Source: Hyunsoonleella ulvae
GTDB lineage: Bacteria; Bacteroidota; Bacteroidia; Flavobacteriales; Flavobacteriaceae
Assembly: GCF_016827605.1 (NCBI RefSeq)
Contig: NZ_JAEPJQ010000002.1
Location: 768,706-832,705, forward strand
DNA: 64,000 nt
Direction: 5' to 3'
Made by a program: the position numbers and the translations under genes
The notes under the pieces: model-generated
Database searches by the model: none
What the model saw: the letters and a program-made list of their open reading frames with translations, nothing else
Told to the model about the DNA's origin: nothing
In this document: positions 8,503 through 18,114 of the stretch, in pieces
Position numbering within the stretch: the first letter of the stretch is position 1
Layout: every line of letters starts with the position of its first letter

Positions 8503-10088
8503 AGCTTATATAAAAAAATACTCCCTTCTTTGTGTACTAAGTTTGCGGGTACATTTACATTTCGGGTAATATAATAATCTACATCAAATCTTTTTAAATA
8601 AGATACTACCTCATCTATTGAATTAAGGTTACTAATTGTTTGTTGTCGTTGTTGCCACTCAATAAATTGCTTCGGGTTACCTTCAATTAGCATTGAAGAC
8701 GACTTTCCATCAAAAACTACTGATCGTCTTGTTGCCCCACGATAGATGTGGCTACCACACAAAACATCCGTTTCTTTAGTATTTTCTATTATGAATTGAG
8801 ACATTCTATCAATGTCTAACTCGTTATCAGTTTTTCCTGAAAGCAAAGATAAATTTTGTGGTAATATACTTTTTGAAATATCATCACTTATAAAAGGGAT
8901 AAAAGATAGTATTTGGGAATTACTAAATACAAGTAAAACAACATACATGCTAAATATTAGTGAATAGCGGTTTTTTAAAAAAGAAAGCTTTGACAATCCT
9001 ATTTTTAATAAATACGCTAAAGCAAAAAAACCGGGTATTATAGCTACCTTTTGTATACGTATTAATTGAAACGACATTCTAAAATTGACGTTGAATAAAT
9101 TATTTATAAAACGCTCTATTGGAATACTTAATAATGGTAAAACAATTGCTATTGAGGCTAATACTAACAACAACTTTGATATTTTAGAATGTATCTGATT
9201 TTTTCTGCCTAAATATAAATAACCAATTAATGGTACTAAAAACAATAGAGTTCTAGGTGCTATCCATTTTTCTAAAAACTGCAAAGGATTATTAAAATAA
9301 GATGGAATTCTTAATCTGAAAAACTCATCAAAAACAGATGGGTCGTAGGTTAGCGTAGATGTCGTTCTTCCAAAATATGTCAAGATAAAAGGAAGCATTC
9401 CAATGAAAACACAACACAAAGCCATAATGAAAGTAGTAATGCTAAAACTATATTTCTCCTTAAAAAATCGACTATAAAGAAGTAATAAACTTAAAAATAA
9501 CAGTATCCCTCCTAAGCCAGTAATTGGATGAAAATTAAAGATAAGACCAATTAAAAATGATGATAAAACGATATTTTTAAAATTCTGAGACAGAATTATA
9601 AATGGTAATGGCAATAAAGAAATATATACTGTTCTTGGCATGATAGTCCATAAATCTGATATACCCCACATCTCCAGACCCGGAAGCCAAACTACCCCTC
9701 TTACAACTATTGAAATAAAAAGAGACACCCAAAAACTGGATACAAACCTAAAAAGAACAAAAAACCATAATATACCAAATAACAAATGACACAAAAACCC
9801 TAAAACATTAATTGCTTGTACATAATTATACTCTGTAAACTTAGCAATAAACCGTAATGTTTGTATGTAAAAAGGTGTGTAGTATTTTACATTCTCAAGG
9901 GAATTTAAATATAAATCTTTTTGAAATAATTGTGGATTATCAAACTTTTGGGCAACGGGAATTATATTTTGAATATCTGATGATAACTCACTATAATGAG
10001 CATCTTTATTATCAAAATAATAAGCAAAAGCAATAATGCTGTTTATTAAAAAAATCAGTATTAACTGTTTTTTTCTCATGCTCCCCAT
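8499..10088 (-). CDS. Polytopic membrane protein, candidate GT-C-type glycosyltransferase
   Basis: A protein of 529 residues with about eleven to twelve hydrophobic segments (first at about residues 8-22, the rest between about 85 and 395) and a soluble C-terminal domain of about 120 residues. A long first extracytoplasmic loop contains acidic residues (NKDAHYSELSSD). This layout resembles GT-C enzymes, which use polyprenyl-linked donors outside the membrane, but no family signature is firmly recognised. An alternative is an unusual polymerase. It sits between a GT4 and a DPM1-like GT2; the latter could make a polyprenyl-phosphate sugar donor for it, which is an inference. Confidence 0.5.
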   Translation of the reverse strand: MGSMRKKQLILIFLINSIIAFAYYFDNKDAHYSELSSDIQNIIPVAQKFDNPQLFQKDLYLNSLENVKYYTPFYIQTLRFIAKFTEYNYVQAINVLGFLCHLLFGILWFFVLFRFVSSFWVSLFISIVVRGVVWLPGLEMWGISDLWTIMPRTVYISLLPLPFIILSQNFKNIVLSSFLIGLIFNFHPITGLGGILLFLSLLLLYSRFFKEKYSFSITTFIMALCCVFIGMLPFILTYFGRTTSTLTYDPSVFDEFFRLRIPSYFNNPLQFLEKWIAPRTLLFLVPLIGYLYLGRKNQIHSKISKLLLVLASIAIVLPLLSIPIERFINNLFNVNFRMSFQLIRIQKVAIIPGFFALAYLLKIGLSKLSFLKNRYSLIFSMYVVLLVFSNSQILSFIPFISDDISKSILPQNLSLLSGKTDNELDIDRMSQFIIENTKETDVLCGSHIYRGATRRSVVFDGKSSSMLIEGNPKQFIEWQQRQQTISNLNSIDEVVSYLKRFDVDYYITRNVNVPANLVHKEGSIFLYKL

Positions 10089-10089
10089 A

Positions 10090-11028
10090 TTACTTAGATT
10101 TTGGAGCTTTCAAAATATCATAATGTATTGCTTGAAGTAACATTTGAAATCCTAATATTATTGTTAGCGTTACTAGCATAATGGTTCCTGTAGGTGCAAA
10201 AATAGATTGATGATTATAAAACCACCACACATAAATACCATATATAACACCAAATAAAAATAAAGGCAACCCAAGTAGTATGTATATTGAAGATATATTA
10301 AAATCGTAGATATAATAAGTTTTTAAAATACGCTTGATAAACGTTTTAAATAGCTTAGGTAGAAAAACAGATGGCATTTTCCATAAAGCCATATTAGATT
10401 TTTCATTGCCATAAATAGCAGGCATAGACACATCTTTTATTTCAGCATTTTGGAAATATAACTCAGCTATCAAAGAAGTCTCAAAATAATATCTATTACT
10501 AATATTTTCAAAATTTAATAATTTTAACATATCTGTTCTAATAGCAAAGAAACCGTTTGTAGGATCAAAATTATTCCAATAACCAGTAGCAGCTTTTGTT
10601 AAAAATGAAAGTATAAGGTTGCCAAGTTTTCTAAAAAACGGCATCTGTTTTAAAGCTTTAAAGTCCCTAAACCTGTTTCCTTTAGCATAATAAGTTTTAT
10701 TAGTAGTTAAGGAGGTAATTAAAGCCGGTATATAAGATGCATCCATTTGATCATCCGCATCAAGTTTTACCACAATATCAACTTCATTTTGTATTGCATA
10801 TTGAAACCCTACTTTTGTTGCTCCCCCTACCCCTAAATTAGTATGAGTTTTCAAAACCTTAACCTTATCATACTTTTTTAGTTCTACTTTCGGTAATTCC
10901 TCAGGACTACAATCGTCTACTATATATACCTCATCTACTACATCAGGTAATTTACTAACAACATCAATTATATGCTTTGATGCTTTATAATATGGTATTA
11001 CAACTGCTATTTTATTTCGTTTTTGCAT
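10090..11028 (-). CDS. Glycosyltransferase family 2, dolichyl-phosphate-mannose-synthase-like
   Basis: A GT-A enzyme with the nucleotide-sugar motif DADD (VVKLDADDQMDASY, about residues 93-106) and the opening IAVVIPYYKASKHI. The C-terminal third has two hydrophobic helices (about 245-270 and 280-305), as in membrane-anchored polyprenyl-phosphate hexose synthases. ATG 11028 (MQKRNKIAVV) is preferred over an upstream start at 11055 because it gives the family's usual N-terminus; either start overlaps the end of the polymerase-like gene. The likely product is a polyprenyl-phosphate sugar or a direct glycan transfer. Confidence 0.82.
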   Translation of the reverse strand: MQKRNKIAVVIPYYKASKHIIDVVSKLPDVVDEVYIVDDCSPEELPKVELKKYDKVKVLKTHTNLGVGGATKVGFQYAIQNEVDIVVKLDADDQMDASYIPALITSLTTNKTYYAKGNRFRDFKALKQMPFFRKLGNLILSFLTKAATGYWNNFDPTNGFFAIRTDMLKLLNFENISNRYYFETSLIAELYFQNAEIKDVSMPAIYGNEKSNMALWKMPSVFLPKLFKTFIKRILKTYYIYDFNISSIYILLGLPLFLFGVIYGIYVWWFYNHQSIFAPTGTIMLVTLTIILGFQMLLQAIHYDILKAPKSK

Positions 11029-12346
11029 TTTTTGAAAAATAGTAACGTGGAGCAATTAATAGAATTACAATTAATAAAAAATATCCAATAATACTGAACA
11101 ATGACCTATAAATATAAAGATGCTCTCCAAAAAACAAAGTAACAATCATGGCTACTGTTAACCCTTGCAAGGTAATCTTTAAAGAACTAACCTTACCAAA
11201 TTTTAAAAACAAATAATTTGCTAACCATCTAAAATAAAAAAACAACCCTACAAGTCCAACTTCGTTTATTAAACTTAAATATATATTATGTGCTGAAAAG
11301 TGAATAAGTAGTCTATTGTTTAAACCTATACCTATAGGAATAATGAGTGGGTTTTCTAAGAGGTACTCTAGATATCGTAAAGACAATTGTTTTCTTCCTG
11401 AGCCTAAATCTTCATATAATTGATCTACATCTAAACTCTCACCACTAAGAAGCAAAGGATCTGAAACCTTATCAATTACCCTGTTTTCAATTGTAGAAGT
11501 TATTGCTTCAATAAATTCTAGATTTAAAAAAAATGCAATTATAACGCCCAAAGAAATTACAATGGAAAGCCCAAAAAACTTTTTTGTTTTGGATACAAAC
11601 AAAACACATAAAAATACTATCAATCCTAGATATGTAGTTCTTGATCCTGATACACCAATAGTAGCAAGGGTAACAAAAATAGTGGTTATTACTAGAAGCC
11701 TATTCGTTTTTAGTTGTTTTTGAAGTAATAGTCCAGATGCCAATACGAAAGAAAAAAACATATTCATTCCTAAGTTTATTTTATTTGGACCTAACGTACC
11801 CGAAAGAAACCCTCCGTAGGCTTTTGCATAAACTTCATTCCATAAAAAAGGGACTATCCTTGCATGTTGTAAAAAGACCAAAACTCCTTCAAGTAACGCA
11901 AGTAAAAGCACGTAATTAACTACGTATTTGTAATTAGATCTTTTTCGTAAATACATTGCAAGTAATATTGACGTGTAAAAAAACACCAATAAATGATAAT
12001 AATAAAGACAAGATTGTACAAACCAAAGCGGTCTTCCTTTAAAAAAACTAAAAATCGCATTAAAAATAAGTGTAAATCCTCCCCACAGAATAAATATCTT
12101 TAAGTACTTGAAATAACTTTTAGAATTAATATATAAATTAAATAAAGATGTATTGGTTATAACTAAATACAAAATAAACAACCCTGTAATATCATAAAGC
12201 CTTAGTTCATTATTACCTATGGCACTATATTTTAAAACAGGTAAATTATAGAAATATGAAAGAATCATTAAAGCCAATGCAGCCTTTACATAAAACGACT
12301 TAAATAGAATCTCAGTTCTCTTATTTATGTATTCAGTTTTAGTCAT
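11012..12346 (-). CDS. O-antigen polymerase/ligase family membrane protein (Wzy/WaaL-like)
   Basis: A 444-residue protein with ten or more membrane helices and a large hydrophilic loop at about residues 285-340. The short conserved GSRTTYLGLIVF segment (about 233-244) and the overall pattern fit the Wzy_C/O-antigen ligase superfamily. It would polymerise repeat units or ligate the finished chain to a lipid A-core or other acceptor at the periplasmic face. Sequence alone cannot separate a polymerase from a ligase. It is the only such protein in the locus. With an ABC exporter present, ligation is as plausible as Wzy-type polymerisation. Confidence 0.78.
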   Translation of the reverse strand: MTKTEYINKRTEILFKSFYVKAALALMILSYFYNLPVLKYSAIGNNELRLYDITGLFILYLVITNTSLFNLYINSKSYFKYLKIFILWGGFTLIFNAIFSFFKGRPLWFVQSCLYYYHLLVFFYTSILLAMYLRKRSNYKYVVNYVLLLALLEGVLVFLQHARIVPFLWNEVYAKAYGGFLSGTLGPNKINLGMNMFFSFVLASGLLLQKQLKTNRLLVITTIFVTLATIGVSGSRTTYLGLIVFLCVLFVSKTKKFFGLSIVISLGVIIAFFLNLEFIEAITSTIENRVIDKVSDPLLLSGESLDVDQLYEDLGSGRKQLSLRYLEYLLENPLIIPIGIGLNNRLLIHFSAHNIYLSLINEVGLVGLFFYFRWLANYLFLKFGKVSSLKITLQGLTVAMIVTLFFGEHLYIYRSLFSIIGYFLLIVILLIAPRYYFSKNAKTK

Positions 12347-13424
12347 TTAACATTTGCTTCTTGTATATCCCTACTATATGTTTGATTGCAACGTTTACAG
12401 AAAATTGAGACTCTACTCTTTTATTTAAATTTTGCCCAGCTTTCTTGGCTTCTTCTGGCTTATTTATATAAAACTCAATAGCTTTATTTAGAGCCAAAAT
12501 ATTGCTTGGAGGCACCAACTTTCCTATGGTACTATCTGTTATAACCAGACCACAATCTCCAACATCAGTAATAATGGTTGGCATTTTTTTTATACCATAT
12601 TCTAATAGGGCCAAAGGTAAACCTTCTGAATTTGAAGATAGAACTCCAATATCACATTGCTCTAATAAACCAAAAGTATTATTACAACTACCATAAATAA
12701 AAACACTTTTTTCTATTTTTTTTTCTGATATAAAATTTGATAGTGATTTAGAATATTCATCTTTATAATCTTTACCTATTAGGTGTAAGCTCCAATCTGG
12801 ATATTCTTTAAGTATTATACTAAATGCTTTTAAAAGAGTTAAGTGGTCTTTTTGCGCTCTAAGATTAGCCAAACAAACAATGCGTTTACCATTAACTCCC
12901 TTTAAATTAATTGTTTCTAAATTTGAAGCTTGCTGTAGAGGAAAGTTTGGAAGGTAAGTAATAGATTTAGTATTTAGCTTATTTTCCGCCCATGCTTTAA
13001 GTTTTGAATTTACACTAAAAATATGATTAAAGAATAAAGAGCAGAAATATAATAACAGCTTAGGTCGTTTATTTAAATACTCACTTTTACCGTAATGGTC
13101 ATGCCAAATTAATTTTAATTTAGGGTTAAAAACTTTTACAAGTGTTGCAAGAAAAAAAGAGGTAGAGTGAGCATGAATTATATCTATTTTATTTTTTTTT
13201 ATATACCAACTCAATTTACTAATAGCTTTTAAATCTAGAGCACTACTTTTATTTAAAAAGAGATAGTTAACACTATCATTAATATTAGATTTTAGTAAAC
13301 CCTCATCCCTTGTCGTACATAAAAAAGAAGCTTCAACCTTTGATGATAATGCATTTGCAATATTAATTGCCATGCGTTCTGAGCCACCAGTTCTTAGGGA
13401 GTCTATTAGTTGCAATACCCTCAT
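12339..13424 (-). CDS. Glycosyltransferase family 4
   Basis: A 361-residue GT-B enzyme. It opens VLQLIDSLRTGGSERMAIN, the glycine-rich acceptor-side motif of GT4. The donor-side segment at about residues 265-295 (SSNSEGLPLALLEYGIKKMPTIITDVG) carries the conserved glutamates. It overlaps the polymerase-like gene by 8 bases and the upstream GT4 by 4, so it is embedded in the operon. Donor and acceptor are unknown. Confidence 0.87.
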   Translation of the reverse strand: MRVLQLIDSLRTGGSERMAINIANALSSKVEASFLCTTRDEGLLKSNINDSVNYLFLNKSSALDLKAISKLSWYIKKNKIDIIHAHSTSFFLATLVKVFNPKLKLIWHDHYGKSEYLNKRPKLLLYFCSLFFNHIFSVNSKLKAWAENKLNTKSITYLPNFPLQQASNLETINLKGVNGKRIVCLANLRAQKDHLTLLKAFSIILKEYPDWSLHLIGKDYKDEYSKSLSNFISEKKIEKSVFIYGSCNNTFGLLEQCDIGVLSSNSEGLPLALLEYGIKKMPTIITDVGDCGLVITDSTIGKLVPPSNILALNKAIEFYINKPEEAKKAGQNLNKRVESQFSVNVAIKHIVGIYKKQMLND

Positions 13425-14539
13425 CTATTCATTAATTTACGAATCTCATCTTCAAAATAATCTAATGTATATTCTTGAGACCATTCTAGTGCTTTTGCTG
13501 ATTTTTGATTTAATTCTTTTTCATCTTTCAATAGAGTATCCAAAACACTAACTGCATCATTAATATTGGGACTAATTAAAACACCTCTTTCTCCATAATT
13601 AAGCATATAAGGTAGACATGAAACTGCTGTTACAATTGGTATCACTCCAAAAAACATTGCCTCTGCTACAGCCTTTGGCCACCCCTCAGATTTTGAAGGC
13701 AAAACCAAAAAATGCGCTTTTTTAAGTACCAATTTTATTTCTTCACTTTTTGTATTACCATGTAAAGAAACGAAATTGTGTAGTTTATACTTCTCAATGT
13801 AACTTTTTATTTTATCCTTTAAAATACCATCTCCATAATAATCTAAATTAGCTTTATAGCCAATATCTCTTAAGTGTTTAATTATTTCTAAAGCCATTAA
13901 TGGACGCTTACCTGGTGCCAAAGTACCGATGAACACAAAATTTAATATATCCATATAATTTTTCTTTCCATAAAGTCTCCTTTCATTTGTCCTATAGCTC
14001 GCAGTAAAGAAAGATTTTATATTTTGTGTTTGATTTGGCCAATGACCATACACTAAAACATCTATATTTTTAGTTAAAAATGAATTAGACAAAATGGCTT
14101 TTTGAATTCTGTAGCTAAAAGGTTGCTTACTATCTGGATCCCAATTACCAGCATATTTTGCTATTTTTATTTTTTTTGGAAAGAACAATTGTACTATACA
14201 CCCCAATAACCCTATATTACCTGGACAACGCAAATGTATATGATCTGCTTTCCTACACGACTTACTTATTTTAAATAAAATGTATGGAGCTAATAATAAT
14301 GCCTTAAGTATATTGATAAATGACTTTAAGTTTATCTCTGGTATTGCTGTAAACCTAATTTTATTATGTTTATAACTATCTTCCACTTTAGAAAGCGGAA
14401 TTTTAATTGTTGGTGCTACTATTTCAACTTCTCCTGCATATTTTAACCAAATATTCATCTCTCTAATATAAGGTTGGTAGGCATAGATCTTACCTTTTCT
14501 TATACTATGTGGAGTATGAGTAATAATTAAAAAACGCAT
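13421..14539 (-). CDS. Glycosyltransferase family 4
   Basis: A 372-residue GT-B enzyme. The C-terminal donor domain shows NFVFIGTLAPGKRPLMALEII (about 200-220) and LPSKSEGWPKAVAEAMFFGVIPIVT (about 277-302), typical of GT4. The N-terminal half is divergent but contains a membrane-associating hydrophobic stretch at about residues 80-95. The start overlaps nothing upstream (a gap of 4 bases) and the stop overlaps the next gene by 4. Specificity is unknown. Confidence 0.85.
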   Translation of the reverse strand: MRFLIITHTPHSIRKGKIYAYQPYIREMNIWLKYAGEVEIVAPTIKIPLSKVEDSYKHNKIRFTAIPEINLKSFINILKALLLAPYILFKISKSCRKADHIHLRCPGNIGLLGCIVQLFFPKKIKIAKYAGNWDPDSKQPFSYRIQKAILSNSFLTKNIDVLVYGHWPNQTQNIKSFFTASYRTNERRLYGKKNYMDILNFVFIGTLAPGKRPLMALEIIKHLRDIGYKANLDYYGDGILKDKIKSYIEKYKLHNFVSLHGNTKSEEIKLVLKKAHFLVLPSKSEGWPKAVAEAMFFGVIPIVTAVSCLPYMLNYGERGVLISPNINDAVSVLDTLLKDEKELNQKSAKALEWSQEYTLDYFEDEIRKLMNR

Positions 14540-14543
14540 TATT

Positions 14544-15536
14544 CTACTTTGGCTTTTTTATAAATAATGAAAAATAACCTACAATTCTTCCGTAACTTTC
14601 AGTTAGAGCCTCCATCTTTTTTTTTGAATTAAAAATATTTAAAACTCTTATACTTATTAATAGAAGTGCACAAAAATGCCATTTTAGTTTCGCCCTAAAA
14701 GTTGGTACGGGATACTTTATACGCCATACATACCAGCCGTTACGTATTACCATTTTACCATATTTGTATTTATTTGGCCTTCCTTCTTTATTATGATAGT
14801 GGTATAACTTTGCATTGGTATTTATGTATAATTTTCCTTTTTTAGCTAACCTAATACTAAAATCTGCATCCTCATAAAGTCCATAACCTTTAAAGTAAGT
14901 AGAAAAGCTTAACTCATCAAACACCATTTTTTTGTAAGATGCTACCCCTCCCATTAGCTGTTCTACTTCATAAATTTTACCTGAAGGTGGCAAAAAACTT
15001 ATAGATCTTCCATGAGCAAATGTTGGTAAGAAACCAGGGTTAGTGTCAGGTAATAATCCAAAAATTTTTCTTAATCTAAAACGCATAGGTTCATCTCTTT
15101 CCCAGCCATCGTAATAAAATGATGATTTCCTAGTATTGCCCTCTGCTTTATTCCATTTTACCTCATTAATTATGTAACCTCCAACAGCTAAAACTTCTGG
15201 TTTTTCATTATAAGTAGAAATCAAATTCTTAAAATAATTTTCTTCTAACACAATATCGTCATCGAGAAAACAAATAATATCTACACTTTTATTTACTAAT
15301 CGAACACCATAGTTTCGCTGTTTTGTTAGCCCTTTATTATCTTCATTTACTTTGTAGTATTTAGTATTTGAAAATTTATTATTATTTAAAACAGATTGGG
15401 TTTCATCATCATCAGATGCATCAATAATTAAAATTTCATTTGGGTATAACGTTTGCTTTTTAACCGATTGCATTAAATTAAACAAAGGCTTTGGTCTTAA
15501 ATAAGTACATACAACAAGTGCAAATGATTTATTCAT
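14544..15536 (-). CDS. Glycosyltransferase family 2
   Basis: A 330-residue GT-A enzyme. The N-terminus FALVVCTYLRPKPLFNLMQSVKKQT and the motif ICFLDDDIVLEENYF (about residues 88-102, DDD as metal/nucleotide site) place it in GT2. A second acidic cluster, YEDADFSIRLAKKGK at about 222-236, is the usual catalytic ED region. A hydrophobic C-terminal segment (about 285-305) may anchor it to the membrane. It overlaps the exostosin-like gene upstream by 8 bases. Confidence 0.88.
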   Translation of the reverse strand: MNKSFALVVCTYLRPKPLFNLMQSVKKQTLYPNEILIIDASDDDETQSVLNNNKFSNTKYYKVNEDNKGLTKQRNYGVRLVNKSVDIICFLDDDIVLEENYFKNLISTYNEKPEVLAVGGYIINEVKWNKAEGNTRKSSFYYDGWERDEPMRFRLRKIFGLLPDTNPGFLPTFAHGRSISFLPPSGKIYEVEQLMGGVASYKKMVFDELSFSTYFKGYGLYEDADFSIRLAKKGKLYINTNAKLYHYHNKEGRPNKYKYGKMVIRNGWYVWRIKYPVPTFRAKLKWHFCALLLISIRVLNIFNSKKKMEALTESYGRIVGYFSLFIKKPK

Positions 15537-16551
15537 CCTTAATAAAAATATTGTGAATATTGATGAAATAAGATTTACGAGTTAAATACCTGTCCCAAAG
15601 TAACCTATTAGATTTCTGAATAGTTTCTATCTCTGTTTTTGATTTTGAATTGTGGAACTCTAATATTTCTGTTGCTAGCTTATTAGGTTTATTGACAATA
15701 ACACAATGGTTGTTCCAATCAATTTTATCCGAAAATGGCAACCTACAATCTGTATTCAATAAAACAGGTATTCTTCCCATAGCAAGAGTTTCATAAAACC
15801 GTACTGAAAAATTACCTATTCCCCTTAAACAAAATGTATATATGTTATGGTATACATTATCATAAAATTCATTTGTAGTTATAACTTTATCTTTTTTGGT
15901 CTCTACTCCAGCCCTATACTTATTTCTAAAAATAAAATTTGTTGTAATACCAGAATTAAACTGCAGTTTTCTTAAAAAACTAGCACGCTTAATACTTGAC
16001 GGATAAAAAGGCTGAAAATCAGTTTTAGATCTACCAATACCTCTTTTAAACCTATATTTTGTATAACTTAACAGCTCTTTTAAATACTTGACCACACCTC
16101 CTTTAGCATGACCAACAAAGCCTACAGATGGTTGGTTTTCTTTCTGTAATGAAGAAAAGGAATGAGAGGTATAAATAGTATATGGATCGTTAATAAATAC
16201 TGGCATTATATAATTTGACGAATTCATTTTACTATGAAAACCACCTAACCTAAATGTAAAACTATTCTTGATATAATTTGTAAATCCGTAATCGCCTGAA
16301 GAGTATATCCAAATAGGCTTATTATTTTCCTGAGCTATTTGTTGAAGTTTAGAAAAGTTTGATTTGAAGCTCAAAAATTTTGAGTAGTCTATAGGAAAAA
16401 CTACGACATCAGATTCTATTACATCTGAAGACAGCATATAATATTGAAGTAACGTTTTGCTCTCAACAAAATACAAATCAAATAGTAAGGGAAAAACCTG
16501 TTTTCTATATTGTTCTGTTAAGAATGTTGTATCAGTAAAAAGTTTAAGCAT
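15529..16551 (-). CDS. Exostosin-like (GT47-type) glycosyltransferase candidate
   Basis: A 340-residue protein. Its C-terminal third (about 240-300) reads TFCLRGIGNFSVRFYETLAMG, then IPVLLNTDCRLPFSDKIDW. This layout of R/E-x-L-x-x-G, P-V and L-P-F...W matches the exostosin/GT47 donor-binding region known mainly from eukaryotic heparan and plant cell-wall enzymes, and it also occurs in some bacterial capsule loci. The N-terminal two-thirds are not recognised. The function is inferred as adding one sugar of the repeat unit. Confidence 0.65.
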   Translation of the reverse strand: MLKLFTDTTFLTEQYRKQVFPLLFDLYFVESKTLLQYYMLSSDVIESDVVVFPIDYSKFLSFKSNFSKLQQIAQENNKPIWIYSSGDYGFTNYIKNSFTFRLGGFHSKMNSSNYIMPVFINDPYTIYTSHSFSSLQKENQPSVGFVGHAKGGVVKYLKELLSYTKYRFKRGIGRSKTDFQPFYPSSIKRASFLRKLQFNSGITTNFIFRNKYRAGVETKKDKVITTNEFYDNVYHNIYTFCLRGIGNFSVRFYETLAMGRIPVLLNTDCRLPFSDKIDWNNHCVIVNKPNKLATEILEFHNSKSKTEIETIQKSNRLLWDRYLTRKSYFINIHNIFIKDE

Positions 16552-16557
16552 TAAATA

Positions 16558-18105
16558 TTACTTTATGATATTATACCAATATAGACTATTCATCCATTGT
16601 TCTTTAAATACTTTATGGTATTTAAATGGGTTTTTAATATTTTTTACTTTATAATATTTTAAAAACAGCAACAATTTATACCCTTTTAATTGCTTAGTTG
16701 TAAAATAGCGTTGTTTTAACAACATAATGGTAGGAGAAGGCTTGGGTTGTTTTTCATCATCTTCCCATAGCTGTTTCACTTTAATACGATACCCTCCTAT
16801 TGGAGCCTTTAAATGCGTAATTCTAATGTTTGAAAAAAATACAACATCTTCTCCCAAATGTCTTAATTGCATTCCAAAATCTGTATCTTCTCCATAATTA
16901 AACTCAAATCTCTTATCAAAACTTACTTGCTTTAACAAATCTGATTTAACTATGCTATTACCCGCTCCAAAAATTGTAGTTTGTGCTGTTTGGTTATATG
17001 TTTGTTTCTCGTTAGGTTGTAAATATACTGTAGTACCAACTTTAGTGCCCAACCTTTCAACCTCAGTAAGTAAATTAAACAATAAAGTTTCACTAAACCT
17101 GTTATCATCATCTCCCAAAAATACCCAAGAACTTTTGACTTTAGAAAGAGCTATGTTCCTGGCATTACAAACACCTATTTGATGGGTAAAAATATGTTTT
17201 ATCTCAAAAGGCCATTTTTCTGTTGTTATATAATCTAAAGAAGGTTTTGAGTTGGCAAGTGGGTTTTGCTCTACTATAATAACTCTTTTGGGCAATAAAG
17301 TTTGTTTAGAAAAATCTTTTAAAACATCGTATAAATAATCTTCTCTGCCAATAGTTGGTATTATCACATCAATACTCTTATCATGTACTAATTCTCTGGT
17401 TGACTTAATATATACCTGCTCTAAATTGAAATCATTACTTCTTTTTTTGTACCAAATTGATTTGAAAACTGATCGTAGAATTACTACTTTTCGTTTTTCA
17501 AACAGAATAAAGCACAAAGCTAAAAACCATACCCAAACCCATTTGTAGTGTTGTTTTACAAATTTAAATAACACACGATAATCCCCATTTTCAATTGCAA
17601 CTTCTGATAAGTTGTTTTTTTTCAACAATGTAGGTTCAGAATAGCAAAATAACCCTTTAACCATTGCTCTTTTTCCTAAGGAATTTAAAAAGTAATTAAA
17701 TGTATCATCTTTAAATAAATTTCTTCCTAAGGAATTTAAAACTGATGTATTCACTCCTCCTACACAACTACTCATTAACCATGTTGGAAAAGTTACTGTC
17801 TTATTAATATTGAGATAATATGATCTATCTATATACCCAATCTGTTTTGGCAAATAGTTCTCTTCGTGAGGATGGAATGATGCCAGTATTCTTTTATGGT
17901 GGAAAACAGATGGTAACACTTCCAGGTTTAAAAAGGGTTCATACGTTTTTTGGCACCATAATAGTAAGGTATCTGGCAATATTTTAGCCAATTCTAAAAC
18001 TGTTTCTGTTATTGGCTTTCTTAAAATTAATTTATCTACAATTGATTGACCTGATTTATTAATCAACTTAAGTACTTTGTCATTATCATGAATAATTAAA
18101 ACCAT
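16558..18105 (-). CDS. Two-part glycosyltransferase: unassigned N-terminal domain plus GT2
   Basis: A 515-residue protein. The C-terminal half (about 248-470) is a clear GT2: SIDVIIPTIGREDYLYDVLKDF, SSWVFLGDDDNRFSETL with DDD, and a late ED motif in NYGEDTDFGMQL. The first 190 residues resemble no family I recognise, though they keep a GT-A-like feel (FPTWLMSSCVGGVNTSVL). They are joined to the GT2 part by a hydrophobic segment (KWVWVWFLALCFILF, about 192-206). It could be a bifunctional polymer-building enzyme or a GT2 with a recognition module. An internal 17-base direct repeat in the N-terminal half encodes two LNSLG motifs. Confidence 0.75.
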   Translation of the reverse strand: MVLIIHDNDKVLKLINKSGQSIVDKLILRKPITETVLELAKILPDTLLLWCQKTYEPFLNLEVLPSVFHHKRILASFHPHEENYLPKQIGYIDRSYYLNINKTVTFPTWLMSSCVGGVNTSVLNSLGRNLFKDDTFNYFLNSLGKRAMVKGLFCYSEPTLLKKNNLSEVAIENGDYRVLFKFVKQHYKWVWVWFLALCFILFEKRKVVILRSVFKSIWYKKRSNDFNLEQVYIKSTRELVHDKSIDVIIPTIGREDYLYDVLKDFSKQTLLPKRVIIVEQNPLANSKPSLDYITTEKWPFEIKHIFTHQIGVCNARNIALSKVKSSWVFLGDDDNRFSETLLFNLLTEVERLGTKVGTTVYLQPNEKQTYNQTAQTTIFGAGNSIVKSDLLKQVSFDKRFEFNYGEDTDFGMQLRHLGEDVVFFSNIRITHLKAPIGGYRIKVKQLWEDDEKQPKPSPTIMLLKQRYFTTKQLKGYKLLLFLKYYKVKNIKNPFKYHKVFKEQWMNSLYWYNIIK

Positions 18106-18114
18106 TTATAAATA

